Shown here: positions 18,009 to 27,456 of the stretch, piece after piece
How positions within the stretch are numbered: position 1 is the first letter of the stretch
Layout: each line of letters opens with the position of its first letter
Source of the DNA: Betaproteobacteria bacterium
GTDB lineage: Bacteria > Pseudomonadota > Gammaproteobacteria > Burkholderiales > Burkholderiaceae_C
Reading direction: 5' to 3'
NCBI GenBank assembly: GCA_013289985.1
Contig: JABCYW010000020.1
Span: 1-61,388, forward strand
Length of the DNA stretch: 61,388 bases
Program-made: the position numbers and the translations under genes
The notes under the pieces: model-generated
What the model saw: the letters and a program-made list of their open reading frames with translations, nothing else
What the model was told of the DNA's origin: nothing
Database searches by the model: none

Positions 18009-18932
18009 ATGAGCATCATCGAACAGGCCGCTAGACGCCTCGAGGAACTGGGTCGCGCGGGGGTGGACGTACCCTGGAAGGTCGTCGACGGCTCCGGCAC
18101 GGGATCGCGCTCCGAGGCCGCCACGGCGACGCGTCCGACCCGCCTGGCGGACGCGCCCCGGCTGGCGACCATGGCACTGGCACCCGCTGCCGGCGATGAA
18201 ACCCGCGTGGACGTCGTGCTCGATATCGAAGGACTCCAGCGGGCGGGCCAGCTGGTGCCCACCGACACCCGCTCGATGCAGTCGGAGGAACTGCGCAGCA
18301 TCAAGCGGCCCCTGCTGAAGAACGCGCGCAGCAAGAATGCGGCCGCGCAGCGGCTTCCGCTGATCATGGTCACGAGCGCGTTGCCCGGCGAAGGAAAGAC
18401 CTTCTTCTCCATCAACCTGGCCATGAGCATCGCGGCGGAGATCGACCTGTCGGTACTGCTGGTCGACGCCGATGTCCTGCGCCAGGAGGCCATGGAGCGG
18501 CTCGGCGTGGGGCCGGGGCCGGGCCTGCTCGATCTGCTGGGGGATCCGACGATGACGCTGGACGACGTCGTCCTGCGCACCAACGTCCCGAAGCTTTCCA
18601 TCCTGCGCGCCGGCTACCGGCAGAACCTGTCCACGGAGCTGCTGGCGAGCAGCGCGATGGACAAGCTGCTGCATCGGCTCGCGAATGATCATCTGCGCCA
18701 GATCGTGGTCTTCGACGCGCCGCCGCTGTTGCTGGCCAATCAGGCGAAGGTGCTGGCCTCGCACCTCGGCCAGGTCGTCGTGATCGTCGAGGCCGCGCGC
18801 ACGCAGCGCCACATCGTCCAACAGGCGTTCGCGGCGCTGGAACAGTGTCCGATCGTGATGTCGGTCCTGAACAGGTCCAGCGAACCCGGCGCAGGCGAGG
18901 GTTACGGCTACGGATATGGCTACGGTTCCTAG
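18009..18932 (+). CDS. BY-type tyrosine kinase / EPS co-polymerase ATPase (CpsD/CapB-like)
   Basis: About 307 residues. Walker A is TSALPGEGKTFFSINLAMS (from ~residue 121), Walker A' is VLLVDADV (~150) and Walker B is IVVFDAPPLLL (~231). The C-terminus is a glycine-tyrosine tail (YGYGYGYGS), the usual autophosphorylated Tyr cluster. It should phosphorylate itself and partner with the preceding chain-length determinant, whose stop lies 7 bp upstream. I prefer the ATG at 18009 (MSIIEQAARRLEEL) because family members begin that way. An in-frame ATG at 17991 overlaps the previous stop. Confidence 0.9.
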   Translation: MSIIEQAARRLEELGRAGVDVPWKVVDGSGTGSRSEAATATRPTRLADAPRLATMALAPAAGDETRVDVVLDIEGLQRAGQLVPTDTRSMQSEELRSIKRPLLKNARSKNAAAQRLPLIMVTSALPGEGKTFFSINLAMSIAAEIDLSVLLVDADVLRQEAMERLGVGPGPGLLDLLGDPTMTLDDVVLRTNVPKLSILRAGYRQNLSTELLASSAMDKLLHRLANDHLRQIVVFDAPPLLLANQAKVLASHLGQVVVIVEAARTQRHIVQQAFAALEQCPIVMSVLNRSSEPGAGEGYGYGYGYGS

Positions 18933-18967
18933 CTGTCGCATCCGCAAGATACGGCGGAACCTAGGGA

Positions 18968-18995
18968 TTGGGCTTTAGCAGCAATTACTTACAAT
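18968..18995 (+). promoter_or_regulatory. Probable promoter upstream of the WD40 lipoprotein gene
   Basis: TTGGGC at 18968-18973 and TACAAT at 18990-18995 are separated by 16 bp and sit in an AT-rich patch about 70 bp before the start at 19067. An inverted repeat CCGTCC...GGACGG follows in the presumed leader at about 19010-19032. Seen by eye only. Confidence 0.45.
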
Positions 18996-19066
18996 TTTAT
19001 GAAAAGCGCTCCGTCCAAAGCAGTTCCGGACGGCAAACAAGAGGGTCTCACGGCGAGGAGATTGCC

Positions 19067-20107
19067 ATGATGTTTTTGGCGCGGCAGGTTCAACGCCTTC
19101 GCGGGGAAGCCATGCTGTTTGCCGCCTGCGCGGCGGTCGCGGGATGCGGCGGCGGCTCGGACGAGGGGCCGCAAGCGGTGGCTGATGGGGGTGTCACGCA
19201 GCAGGTCGCCTCGCGCCACGCGTTGCCGTACAAGCGCGTGGGCATCACGGCGATCGTGGCATCGCCCGATGGCAAGGCGGTCGCCGTGGCCCATTCGGAC
19301 GGACGGGTGTCGCTGCTCGATGCGAGCGGCCACGCCGAGGTCAAGCAACTGAGCGCATCCGGCGCGCGCATCGCGGCGGGGCTGGTCTTCAGCGCCGACG
19401 GCCACTACCTGGTCAGCGTCGCCCGCGACAGCAGTGCCCAGGTCTTCGACGTCGAATCGGGCACCAGCCGCATGACGTTGCACGGCCACGAGAATCCGTT
19501 GCGCGCCGTCGGCGCCAGCGCCGACAGCTCGCTCGTCGCCACCGGTGGCGAAGAGACCCGGGTCATGCTGTGGGACGGCGGCACCGGCCAGTTGAAGCGC
19601 GTGCTCAGCGGACCGACCGACTTCGTGAACTCGGTCAGCGTGAGCCGCGACGGGCAGTGGGTCGCCAGCGGCGACGCCAGTGCGCGCGTGCTGGTCTGGA
19701 ATGCGGTCACCGGCAAGCTTGTGAACAGCCTGCGCGGCCACTCCGACGAAGTCAACGCCGTGGCTTTCAGCCCCGATGGCCGCACGCTCGCCAGCGCGGG
19801 CGAGGACGGCAAGGTCATCGTCTGGCAGGTGACCGGCGGACAGGGTTCGGCCGTGCTCGCGGGCGGCGGGGCGGCGGTACTGAGCCTGGCGTTCAGCGGC
19901 GACGGCCAGGTGCTGGCCGCCGGCAGCGCGGACGGCAAGGTCAGGTTGTTCGACGTGGCGTCCCGCAAGGTGTTGTCCGAATCGGCGGCTTCCGCGGGTG
20001 CGGTCAACGCGCTCGCGTTCGGCACCCGTGACCGGAGCGAATTGATGTTCGGCGATGGCCGCAGCGGCGTGCTCAGCCTGGCGGTCTCGCGGCTGGCGGC
20101 TCAATAG
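19067..20107 (+). CDS. WD40-repeat lipoprotein of the EPS locus
   Basis: 346 residues from the ATG at 19067, which has GAGGAG 6 nt upstream. The N-terminus is a lipoprotein signal: basic MMFLARQVQRLRGEAM, hydrophobic LFAACAAVAG, then Cys followed by GGGSDEG. The rest is a set of about seven WD40-like blades (for example GHENPLRAVGASADSSLVATGGEETRVMLWD-type and GHSDEVNAVAFSPDGRTLASAGEDGKVIVW-type units). It probably forms a beta-propeller anchored in the periplasm or outer membrane and acts as a scaffold in EPS assembly or export. That role is inferred from position only. Confidence 0.85.
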   Translation: MMFLARQVQRLRGEAMLFAACAAVAGCGGGSDEGPQAVADGGVTQQVASRHALPYKRVGITAIVASPDGKAVAVAHSDGRVSLLDASGHAEVKQLSASGARIAAGLVFSADGHYLVSVARDSSAQVFDVESGTSRMTLHGHENPLRAVGASADSSLVATGGEETRVMLWDGGTGQLKRVLSGPTDFVNSVSVSRDGQWVASGDASARVLVWNAVTGKLVNSLRGHSDEVNAVAFSPDGRTLASAGEDGKVIVWQVTGGQGSAVLAGGGAAVLSLAFSGDGQVLAAGSADGKVRLFDVASRKVLSESAASAGAVNALAFGTRDRSELMFGDGRSGVLSLAVSRLAAQ

Positions 20108-20183
20108 CGTCGACCCATTCGAGTGAGGGTAGCTTGCCGTGGCCGAGTGTCGGCGCGGCAGGACAGAAGACAGAGGAACGAAG

Positions 20184-23100
20184 ATGTTGCACCATTCGAT
20201 GCGGCAGCCGATGCGGCTGACCAGGGCTCTCGTCGCGGGCCTTGCGTTCCTTTGCGGCCTGGTCATGCCATTGCTGGCGGGGGCCACGGGCAACCCGAGC
20301 CAGGGGCCGGGCGGACCCATCCTGGTGGTCACCTCGAGCACGTCCACGTTCTCCAACTACTACGCGGAAATCCTGCGTACCGAGGGGCTCAACGAGTTCG
20401 CGGTCGCCGATGTCTCCACGGTCACGGCCACGCTTCTCGCCAGCTATGACGTGGTCATCGTTCCCAACATGACGGTGCCGTCCGCGCAGGTCACGGCGCT
20501 CACCAACTGGGTCAACGGGGGCGGCAACCTCATCGTCCTGGCGCCGGACGCGTCGCTGGCATCCGTGCTGGGCATCACGACGACCGCCGGCACGCTCGCC
20601 AACGGCTACCTCCTGGTCGACACGACGGCCTCGCCCGGCAACGGCATCGTCGGCGCCACGATGCAGTACCACGGCGCGGCCAACCTGTTCACGACCACCA
20701 CGGCGACGCGCCTGGCCACCCTGTACAGCACGGCCACGCAGGCGACGACGAGTCCGGCGGTCACGCTCAACGCCTATGGCCTGGGCAAGGCCGCTGCCTT
20801 CGCATTCGACCTGGCCACGTCCGTGGTCTACACCCGCCAGGGCAACCCCGCATGGGCGGCGCAGGAACGCGACGGCTTCGCGCCGATCCGTTCCGACGAC
20901 AAGTTCTTCGGAGCGTCGTCCACCGATCCGCAGCCCGACTGGGTCGATCCGAACAAGATCTCGATCCCGCAGGCCGACGAGCAGCAGCGCCTGCTGGTCA
21001 ACCTGATCCAGCGCATGGATGCCAAGCCCTTGCCGCGGTTCTGGTACCTGCCCAACGCCAAGAAGGCCGCCATCATCATGACCGGCGACGACCATGGCAA
21101 CGGAGGCACCAGCGGTCGCTTCGACCAGTTCCTCGCCGACAGCGCGACGGGATGCTCGGTCGCGAACTGGGAGTGCATCCGCGGCACTTCCTACGTCTAT
21201 CCGAACACGCCGATCACCGATGCCAATGCTGCGCAGTACAACGCGCAGGGCTTCGAGATCAGCCTCCACATCAACACCAACTGCCTCGACTTCACGCCGT
21301 CGTCGCTGGCCTCGATGTACACGTCGCAGCTGGCCTCCTGGAAGGCCGCGTACCCGAGCCTGCCGGCACCGGTCACGGAGCGCCACCACTGCATCGTCTG
21401 GAGCGACTGGTCCACCGGCGCCCAGACCGAGTACGCCAACGGCATCCGCCTGGACACGTCGTACTACTTCTGGCCGCCGAGCTGGGTCAACAACGTCCCG
21501 GGCGTGTTCACCGGTTCGGCGATGCCGATGCGCTTCGCCAACCTGGACGGGACCTATGTCGACGTCTACATGGCCGTGTCGCAGATGACGGACGAATCGG
21601 GCCAGGTGTATCCCTACACGGTGGACACCCTGCTTGACCGTGCCACGGGAAGCCAGGGCTACTACGGCGTCTACACGATCAACGCCCACACCGATGCGGT
21701 CGATTCCACCGAAGCGACCGCCACGGTCACCTCCGCGCGGAACCACGGCGTCCCCGTCGTCACGTCGCGACAGATGCTCACGTGGCTGGATGCGCGCAAC
21801 AACTCGGCGTTCAGCGCGCAGTCCTGGTCGGGCAACACGCTGACCTTCACCATCACGGCCGATCCTTCGGCCACCGGCATCAACGCGATGCTGCCCACGC
21901 GCGCCGGCACCAGCGTGCTGACCGGCCTGACGCGCGCGGGCAGCGCGGTCGCCTATGCCTGGTCGGGCATCAAGGGCGTCGAATACGCGTTCTTCCCGGC
22001 CGTCTCGGGCACCTACGTCGCCACCTACGGCACCGACAGCACCGCGCCCACGGTCACCGCCGCCTTGCCGGCGAGCGGCGCGACCGCCGTGGCCACCACG
22101 ACGGCTGTCAACGTCACGTTCAGCGAGGCGATGAGCGCCGCCTCCGTCGGCGGCGCGTCCCTGGATCTGCGCGATTCGACCAACACGCTGGTGGCCGCCA
22201 CGGTCACCTACGACGCCGGCTCGCGCTCCGCGACGCTCACGCCGGCGGCCCCGCTCAACGGCACGGCCACCTACACGGTGACGGTGCACGGCGGCGCCGC
22301 CGACCCGCGCGTCAAGGATGCCGCCGGCAACGCGCTGGCAGCCAACTGGACCGGGTCGTTCACCACGGCCGCCGCCACGGCGTGCCCGTGCGACGTCTTC
22401 GGTGCCGCGGCCGTGCCGGCCAATCCGAGCATCAACGACCAGAACGCGGTCGAGCTCGGCGTGCGCTTCACCGCGGACGTCAGCGGCGCCGTGTCGGCCG
22501 TGCGCTTCTACAAGGGCACGTCGAACACGGGGACGCACGTCGGCCACCTGTGGGGCAACGACGGCACCCTGCTGGGCAGCGTGACGTTCTCCGGGGAGAC
22601 CGCGAGCGGCTGGCAGCAGGCGAACTTCGCCACGCCGATCTCGATCGCGGCCAACACGCCGTACGTCGTGTCGTACTACGCGCCCAAGGGCAACTACGCC
22701 GCCAACTCGGCCTACTTCGCGAACGCGGGCGTCGACAACTCGCCGCTCCACCTGCTCAAGGACGGCGTGTCCGGCGGCAACGGGATCTACGTCTACGGCA
22801 GCGACGCCTTCCCGTCCTCGACCTACAACTCGACCAACTACTGGGTCGAGCCGGTCTTCGTCAAGGCATCGTCGGTCAACACGACGCCGCCGACCGTGCT
22901 GGCGACGTCGCCGGCCGGCAATTCGACGTCCGAAGGCGTGGTCTCCTCCATCAGCGCCACGTTCAGCGAGGCGCTCGATCCGACCACGGTCAACACCAGC
23001 ACCATGTCCGTGACGACGTCGGCCGGCCTGCCGGTCAACGGCACCGTGAGCTACAACACCAGCAGCCACATCGCCACGTTCACGCCGTCCATCAACCTGC

Positions 23101-25511
23101 CGGCCTCGTCGACGTTCACCGCGAGCCTGGCCGGCGGCGCGACCGATCCGCGCATCAAGGACACCTCGGGCAACGCGCTGGCGGGCACCTACACGTGGAC
23201 CTTCACCACGTCGGCGGCGACCACGGCCTGCACGTCGCCCGCCAACGCGATCGTCGCGGAGAACTGCCTGGCCGGCAATCCGTCCACCGACTGGGACATC
23301 AGCGGCGCGGGTGACACGACCATCCTCGGCTTCTCCACGGCGATCAGCGTCAACAAGGGCAGCGCGATCAGCTTCAAGGTCAACACCAACTCCACCAACT
23401 ACCGCCTCGACATCTATCGCATGGGCTACTACGGCGGCAAGGGCGCGCGCAAGGTGGCCAGCATCACGCCGTCCGCGACGCTGCCGCAGACGCAGCCGGC
23501 CTGCCTGAGCGATGCGACGACCGGCCTGCTCGATTGCGGCAACTGGGGCGTCTCGGCCTCCTGGACGGTGCCATCCACCTCGGTGTCCGGCATCTACTTC
23601 GCGAAGGTCATCCGCGCCGACACGGGCGGCGCCAGCCACATCTTCTTCGTGGTGCGCGACGACTCGAGCACGTCCGACCTGCTGTTCCAGACCTCGGACA
23701 CCACCTGGCAGGCCTACAACACGTACGGCGGCAACAGCCTGTACGTCGGCAATCCGGCCGGCCGGGCCTACAAGGTCAGCTACAACCGTCCGTTCACGAC
23801 GCGCACGACGGCCAACGGCCAGGACTGGGTGTTCAACGCGGAATACCCGATGGTGCGCTGGCTGGAGTCCAACGGCTACAACGTCAGCTACTTCAGCGGC
23901 GTCGATGCCGATCGTTCGGGCGCGCTGATCCTGAACCACAAGACCTTCCTGTCCGTCGGCCACGACGAGTACTGGTCGGCCGCCCAGCGCACCAACGTCG
24001 AGAGCGCACGCGCCGCGGGCATCAACCTGGCCTTCTTCAGCGGCAACGAGGTCTTCTGGAAGACGCGCTGGGAAAACGCGATCGACGGCAGTGGCACTCC
24101 GTACCGCACGCTCGTCTGCTACAAGGAGACGACGGCCAATGCCAAGATCGACCCGACCTCCGCGTGGACCGGCACCTGGCGAGATCCGCGCTTCTCTCCG
24201 CCCGCCGATGGCGGCCGTCCCGAGAACCAGCTCACCGGCACGCTGTTCATGAACAACGACACCGGCGTGGAGTACGCCATCACCGTGCCGGCGGCCGATG
24301 GCCAGATGCGCCTGTGGCGCAACACGGCGGTCGGCGCGCAGTCGCCCGGCGGCGTGTACACGATGCCCACGGGGACGCTCGGCTACGAGTGGGATACCGA
24401 TCCCGACAACGGCTTCCGTCCGGCGGGGATCACCCGCAATTCGACGACCACCATCACGTCGACGGGCGTGCTGCAGGATTACGGCACCAACTATGGCCAG
24501 GGGACGCTGACGCACTACATCACGTCGTACAAGCACCCGAGCGGCGCGCGCGTGTTCGGCGCCGGCACCATCCAGTGGTCGTGGGGCCTGGATTCGAACC
24601 ACGACCGCGGCAATGCGGCGCCGGATGCGAACCTGCAGCAGGCCACGGTGAACATCCTGGCCGACATGAACGCGCAACCGACGACGCTGCAGCCGGGCCT
24701 GCTGCCCGCCACCGCGTCGACGGACACCACGCCGCCCGTGTCGACCATCGTGTCGCCGACGGCCGGTGCCAAGGTCACGGCCAATACCTCCGTCACGATC
24801 ACCGGCACCGCGACGGACAGCGGCGGCGGCGTGGTCGGCGGCGTCGAGGTGTCGGTCGACGGCGGCAGCACGTGGCATCCGGCCACGGGGCGCGCGTCCT
24901 GGAGCTACACGTGGTCGCCCACGGCCCCGGCCTCCCTGGTGATCAAGTCGCGCGCCACCGACGACAGCGGCAACGTCGAGACGCCTTCGGCAGGCGTGGC
25001 CATCACCGTGGTGGCACAGGCTTGCCCCTGCACCATCTGGCCGGCCTCGGCGCTGCCGGGGACCCCGTCCGTGGCCGACTACAGCGGCGTCAACCTCGGC
25101 ATGAAGTTCACCTCGGACGTGAAGGGCCTGGTGAGCGCCGTGCGCTTCTACAAGGGCTCCGGCAACAACGGAACCCACGTGGGCGCGCTCTGGTCGTCGA
25201 CGGGAACGCTGCTGGGCTCGGTGACCTTCACCGGCGAGACCGCTTCCGGCTGGCAGCAGATGAACTTCGCGAGCCCGATCCAGATCGCCGCCAACACGGT
25301 CTACATCGTCTCCTACCTGGCGCCGCTCGGCTACTACGCGGGCGACAACAACGGGTTCTCGGCGGCGATCAGCTCGCCTCCGCTGCATGCCCTGCAAGAC
25401 AGCACCAGTGGCGGCAACGGGGTCTACCTCTACGGGAAGACGAATGCCTTCCCGAACCAGACGTGGTCCGCGTCCAACTACTGGGTGGACCTGGTCTTCA
25501 CGCCGAACTGA
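20184..25511 (+). CDS. Giant modular secreted protein: NodB-like deacetylase + Big_5/DUF4082 + DMFase-beta-like module
   Basis: 1775 residues, starting at the ATG at 20184 (GAGGAAC 6-7 nt upstream). A signal peptide (RLTRALVAGLAFLCGLVMPLLAGA) is followed by these regions, in rough residues. ~45-210: Rossmann-like ThuA/amidotransferase-type fold (ILVVTSST, YDVVIVPNM). ~290-600: polysaccharide-deacetylase-like part with TGDDHG (D302, D303, H304), EISLHIN (H362) and INAHTD (H502). ~618-735: Big_5 Ig-like. ~734-895: DUF4082. ~901-1010: second Big_5. ~1016-1503: module resembling the large C-terminal part of N,N-dimethylformamidase beta subunit (YRMGYYGGKGARKV, GHDEYWSAAQR, FSGNEVFWKTRWE). ~1514-1611: Ig-like. 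~1614-1775: second DUF4082. It is probably an extracellular or periplasmic polysaccharide-modifying enzyme with two carbohydrate-binding-like repeats; activity is inferred. Confidence 0.85.
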   Translation: MLHHSMRQPMRLTRALVAGLAFLCGLVMPLLAGATGNPSQGPGGPILVVTSSTSTFSNYYAEILRTEGLNEFAVADVSTVTATLLASYDVVIVPNMTVPSAQVTALTNWVNGGGNLIVLAPDASLASVLGITTTAGTLANGYLLVDTTASPGNGIVGATMQYHGAANLFTTTTATRLATLYSTATQATTSPAVTLNAYGLGKAAAFAFDLATSVVYTRQGNPAWAAQERDGFAPIRSDDKFFGASSTDPQPDWVDPNKISIPQADEQQRLLVNLIQRMDAKPLPRFWYLPNAKKAAIIMTGDDHGNGGTSGRFDQFLADSATGCSVANWECIRGTSYVYPNTPITDANAAQYNAQGFEISLHINTNCLDFTPSSLASMYTSQLASWKAAYPSLPAPVTERHHCIVWSDWSTGAQTEYANGIRLDTSYYFWPPSWVNNVPGVFTGSAMPMRFANLDGTYVDVYMAVSQMTDESGQVYPYTVDTLLDRATGSQGYYGVYTINAHTDAVDSTEATATVTSARNHGVPVVTSRQMLTWLDARNNSAFSAQSWSGNTLTFTITADPSATGINAMLPTRAGTSVLTGLTRAGSAVAYAWSGIKGVEYAFFPAVSGTYVATYGTDSTAPTVTAALPASGATAVATTTAVNVTFSEAMSAASVGGASLDLRDSTNTLVAATVTYDAGSRSATLTPAAPLNGTATYTVTVHGGAADPRVKDAAGNALAANWTGSFTTAAATACPCDVFGAAAVPANPSINDQNAVELGVRFTADVSGAVSAVRFYKGTSNTGTHVGHLWGNDGTLLGSVTFSGETASGWQQANFATPISIAANTPYVVSYYAPKGNYAANSAYFANAGVDNSPLHLLKDGVSGGNGIYVYGSDAFPSSTYNSTNYWVEPVFVKASSVNTTPPTVLATSPAGNSTSEGVVSSISATFSEALDPTTVNTSTMSVTTSAGLPVNGTVSYNTSSHIATFTPSINLPASSTFTASLAGGATDPRIKDTSGNALAGTYTWTFTTSAATTACTSPANAIVAENCLAGNPSTDWDISGAGDTTILGFSTAISVNKGSAISFKVNTNSTNYRLDIYRMGYYGGKGARKVASITPSATLPQTQPACLSDATTGLLDCGNWGVSASWTVPSTSVSGIYFAKVIRADTGGASHIFFVVRDDSSTSDLLFQTSDTTWQAYNTYGGNSLYVGNPAGRAYKVSYNRPFTTRTTANGQDWVFNAEYPMVRWLESNGYNVSYFSGVDADRSGALILNHKTFLSVGHDEYWSAAQRTNVESARAAGINLAFFSGNEVFWKTRWENAIDGSGTPYRTLVCYKETTANAKIDPTSAWTGTWRDPRFSPPADGGRPENQLTGTLFMNNDTGVEYAITVPAADGQMRLWRNTAVGAQSPGGVYTMPTGTLGYEWDTDPDNGFRPAGITRNSTTTITSTGVLQDYGTNYGQGTLTHYITSYKHPSGARVFGAGTIQWSWGLDSNHDRGNAAPDANLQQATVNILADMNAQPTTLQPGLLPATASTDTTPPVSTIVSPTAGAKVTANTSVTITGTATDSGGGVVGGVEVSVDGGSTWHPATGRASWSYTWSPTAPASLVIKSRATDDSGNVETPSAGVAITVVAQACPCTIWPASALPGTPSVADYSGVNLGMKFTSDVKGLVSAVRFYKGSGNNGTHVGALWSSTGTLLGSVTFTGETASGWQQMNFASPIQIAANTVYIVSYLAPLGYYAGDNNGFSAAISSPPLHALQDSTSGGNGVYLYGKTNAFPNQTWSASNYWVDLVFTPN

Positions 25512-25577
25512 CGGGTAGGGAGGCCCCACCGCGCGCGAGCGCGATGGGCGCCCGCCCCGAACAGGGCTCCGCGAATC

Positions 25578-25607
25578 GACGGCTCCGCAAGGGGCCGTCT
25601 TCTTTCT
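25578..25607. terminator. Hairpin terminator between convergent EPS genes
   Basis: GACGGCTCC, loop GCAA, GGGGCCGTC forms a 9-bp stem with one G-T pair, and is followed by TTCTTTCT. It lies in the 142-bp gap between the rightward giant protein gene and the leftward NeuD-like gene and would best terminate the rightward transcript. Confidence 0.7.
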
Positions 25608-25653
25608 GGCGTGGGAAGAAAGGACGGCGCGAGACGCGCCGGCGGGGCCGGGA

Positions 25654-26310
25654 TCAACCCAGCGAGCGAGCGGGGTTGCCGGCCAGCCGGCTGTCCGCGG
25701 GACAGCTGCGGATCACGTTGCTGCCCAGGCCGATCAGCGAACGGTCGCCGACTTGCAGCCCGTTCATGATGCTGGAGGCGCTGCCCACGTAGCAGTTCTC
25801 GCCGATCGCCGTGCCGCCCGCGATGGTCACGTTCGAGCCGATCAGCGTCCAGTCGCCCACCGTCACGTCGTGGTGGATCACGGTGTTGGGCAGGATGCAG
25901 ACGTGGTCGCCGATCACGGCGTTGCTGGTGATCACCGCGCCGGCCATGACCAGCACGTTGCGGCCGATCCTGGCCAGGGGCGAGACGCGCGCCGTCGGAT
26001 GCACCACCGTCGCGAAGCGGTCGTCGGGCACCTGCAGCGACGCGATGGCCGCCCGGCGGGTGAGGTAGGAGGTGGAGCTGCCCGGCACCGCGAGCACCTT
26101 GGCATCGGGCCAGCGCGCGAGCGCGTCGCGCGCGAGGACGGGCACCGACATCGGACCCGGACCCTGCTTGGCAGGGGTGTCGTCGATGAAGGCGAGGAGG
26201 GCGAACGCGCCTCCGAGGCAATCCATCGCCTCGAGCGCGTTGCCGTTGAACGGAAAGACGAGCAGCGGCGTCGCCGCCGGACGCGGAGCCGGCGCTTCAG
26301 TCGTCGACAC
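25654..26310 (-). CDS. NeuD/PglD-like sugar O/N-acetyltransferase
   Basis: 218 residues. The N-terminal ~90 residues form a small Rossmann-like domain (PLLVFPFNGNALEAMDCLGG, FIDDTP, VLAVPGSSTSYLTRR). The rest is a left-handed beta-helix of hexapeptide repeats (ARIGRNVLVMAGAVITSNAVIGDHV onward), ending with GNPARSLG. His residues in VIHHDVTVGDW fit the catalytic position. PglD/NeuD enzymes acetylate amino sugars or sialic acids using acetyl-CoA. It ends the leftward cassette with WbpB/D/E-like genes, 12 bp after the aminotransferase. Confidence 0.85.
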   Translation of the reverse strand: MSTTEAPAPRPAATPLLVFPFNGNALEAMDCLGGAFALLAFIDDTPAKQGPGPMSVPVLARDALARWPDAKVLAVPGSSTSYLTRRAAIASLQVPDDRFATVVHPTARVSPLARIGRNVLVMAGAVITSNAVIGDHVCILPNTVIHHDVTVGDWTLIGSNVTIAGGTAIGENCYVGSASSIMNGLQVGDRSLIGLGSNVIRSCPADSRLAGNPARSLG

Positions 26311-26322
26311 GGATCGCCGGGC

Positions 26323-27456
26323 TCAAAGTGCCTTCGCCGACGAGGCCGACGCGATCTCGCCGCCGGCCAGGTTCACCACCGCGCGGGCCACTTCTTCGCG
26401 CTGGGCCGCGGTCAGCTCGGGGAACATCGGCAGCGACAGCACTTCGTTGGCCGCCTGCTCCGAATGCGGGAACTGGCCCGCCTTGTAGCCGAGATCGGCG
26501 AACGCGGGCAGCAGGTGCACGGGCGTCGGATAGTGGATGCCGGTCTGGATGCCCTGGGCCAGCAGCGCGTCCTGCCATGCCTGGCGATTCCTGGTGCGGA
26601 CGGCATAGATGTGATAGACGTGGCGCGAGTAGCTCGCGGCCTTGGGCGAGACGACGCCCGTGCCTTCGAACAGCCGGTCGTAGTGCGCGGCCGCGGTGCG
26701 GCGGGCCTCGGTCCAGCCCTCGAGGTAGCGCAGCTTCACGCGCAGGACGGCGCCCTGCATGCCCTCCATGCGGAAGTTGTAGCCCTTGAGCACGTGGTGG
26801 TACTTCTTCTCGGCGCCCCAGTCGCGCAGCATGCGGATGGTGCGGGCGTACTCGGCGTTGTTGGTGACGACCATGCCGCCTTCGCCGTACGCGCCCAGGT
26901 TCTTGCCGGGGTAGAAGCTGAAGCAGGTCATGTCGGCCAGGCTGCCCGAGCGCTGGCCCTTGTATTCCGCGCCGTGCGCCTGGCAGGCGTCCTCGATCAC
27001 CACCAGGCCGTGCTTCTTCGCGATCTCCAGCAGCGGGCCCATGTCGGCCGGCTGGCCGTACAGGCTCACGGGGATGATGGCCTTGGTCTTGCCGGTGATC
27101 GCGGCCTCGAGCTGCGTCACGTCCATCGTGAAGGTGGCCGGGTCGATGTCGACGAATACCGGCGTCGCGCCGGTGTAGTCGATCGCCGAGACCGTGGCGA
27201 CGAACGTGAACGGCACGGTGATGACCTCGTCGCCGCGGCCGACGCCGGCCGCGAGCAGGGCCAGGTGCAGGGCGCTGGTGCCGGTGTTGACGGCCACGCC
27301 GATGTCGGCGCCGCTGTAGGCCGCGAATTCCTTCTCGAAGGCGACCACTTCCGGGCCGAGCGTGAAGGCGCAGCTGTCCAGGACGCCCTGGATCGCGGCG
27401 TCCACCTCGGGCTTGATCGACAGGTATTGGGACTTCAGGTCGACGAACGGAATCAC
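26323..27456 (-). CDS. DegT/DnrJ/EryC1 aminotransferase, WbpE/WlbC-like
   Basis: 377 residues from a GTG start at 27456, which has AGGAGA about 8 nt upstream and overlaps the oxidoreductase stop by 4 nt (GTGA). Motifs are FTLGPEVVAFEKEFAAY, NTGTSALHLAL, VVIEDACQAHGA and CFSFYPGKNLGAYGEGG with PLP lysine K185. The setting between a Gfo/Idh oxidoreductase and hexapeptide acyltransferases matches the UDP-2,3-diacetamido-2,3-dideoxyglucuronate route, where WbpE transaminates the 3-keto sugar. The exact sugar is an inference. Confidence 0.88.
   Translation of the reverse strand: MIPFVDLKSQYLSIKPEVDAAIQGVLDSCAFTLGPEVVAFEKEFAAYSGADIGVAVNTGTSALHLALLAAGVGRGDEVITVPFTFVATVSAIDYTGATPVFVDIDPATFTMDVTQLEAAITGKTKAIIPVSLYGQPADMGPLLEIAKKHGLVVIEDACQAHGAEYKGQRSGSLADMTCFSFYPGKNLGAYGEGGMVVTNNAEYARTIRMLRDWGAEKKYHHVLKGYNFRMEGMQGAVLRVKLRYLEGWTEARRTAAAHYDRLFEGTGVVSPKAASYSRHVYHIYAVRTRNRQAWQDALLAQGIQTGIHYPTPVHLLPAFADLGYKAGQFPHSEQAANEVLSLPMFPELTAAQREEVARAVVNLAGGEIASASSAKAL

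Noticed and set aside
20073-25529. An 1818-residue open frame on the minus strand opposite the giant EPS protein
   Set aside because: Its sequence is arginine-, glycine- and valine-rich with no domain, and it mirrors the codon pattern of the real plus-strand gene in very GC-rich DNA. The plus strand has a signal peptide, a ribosome site and recognisable domains.
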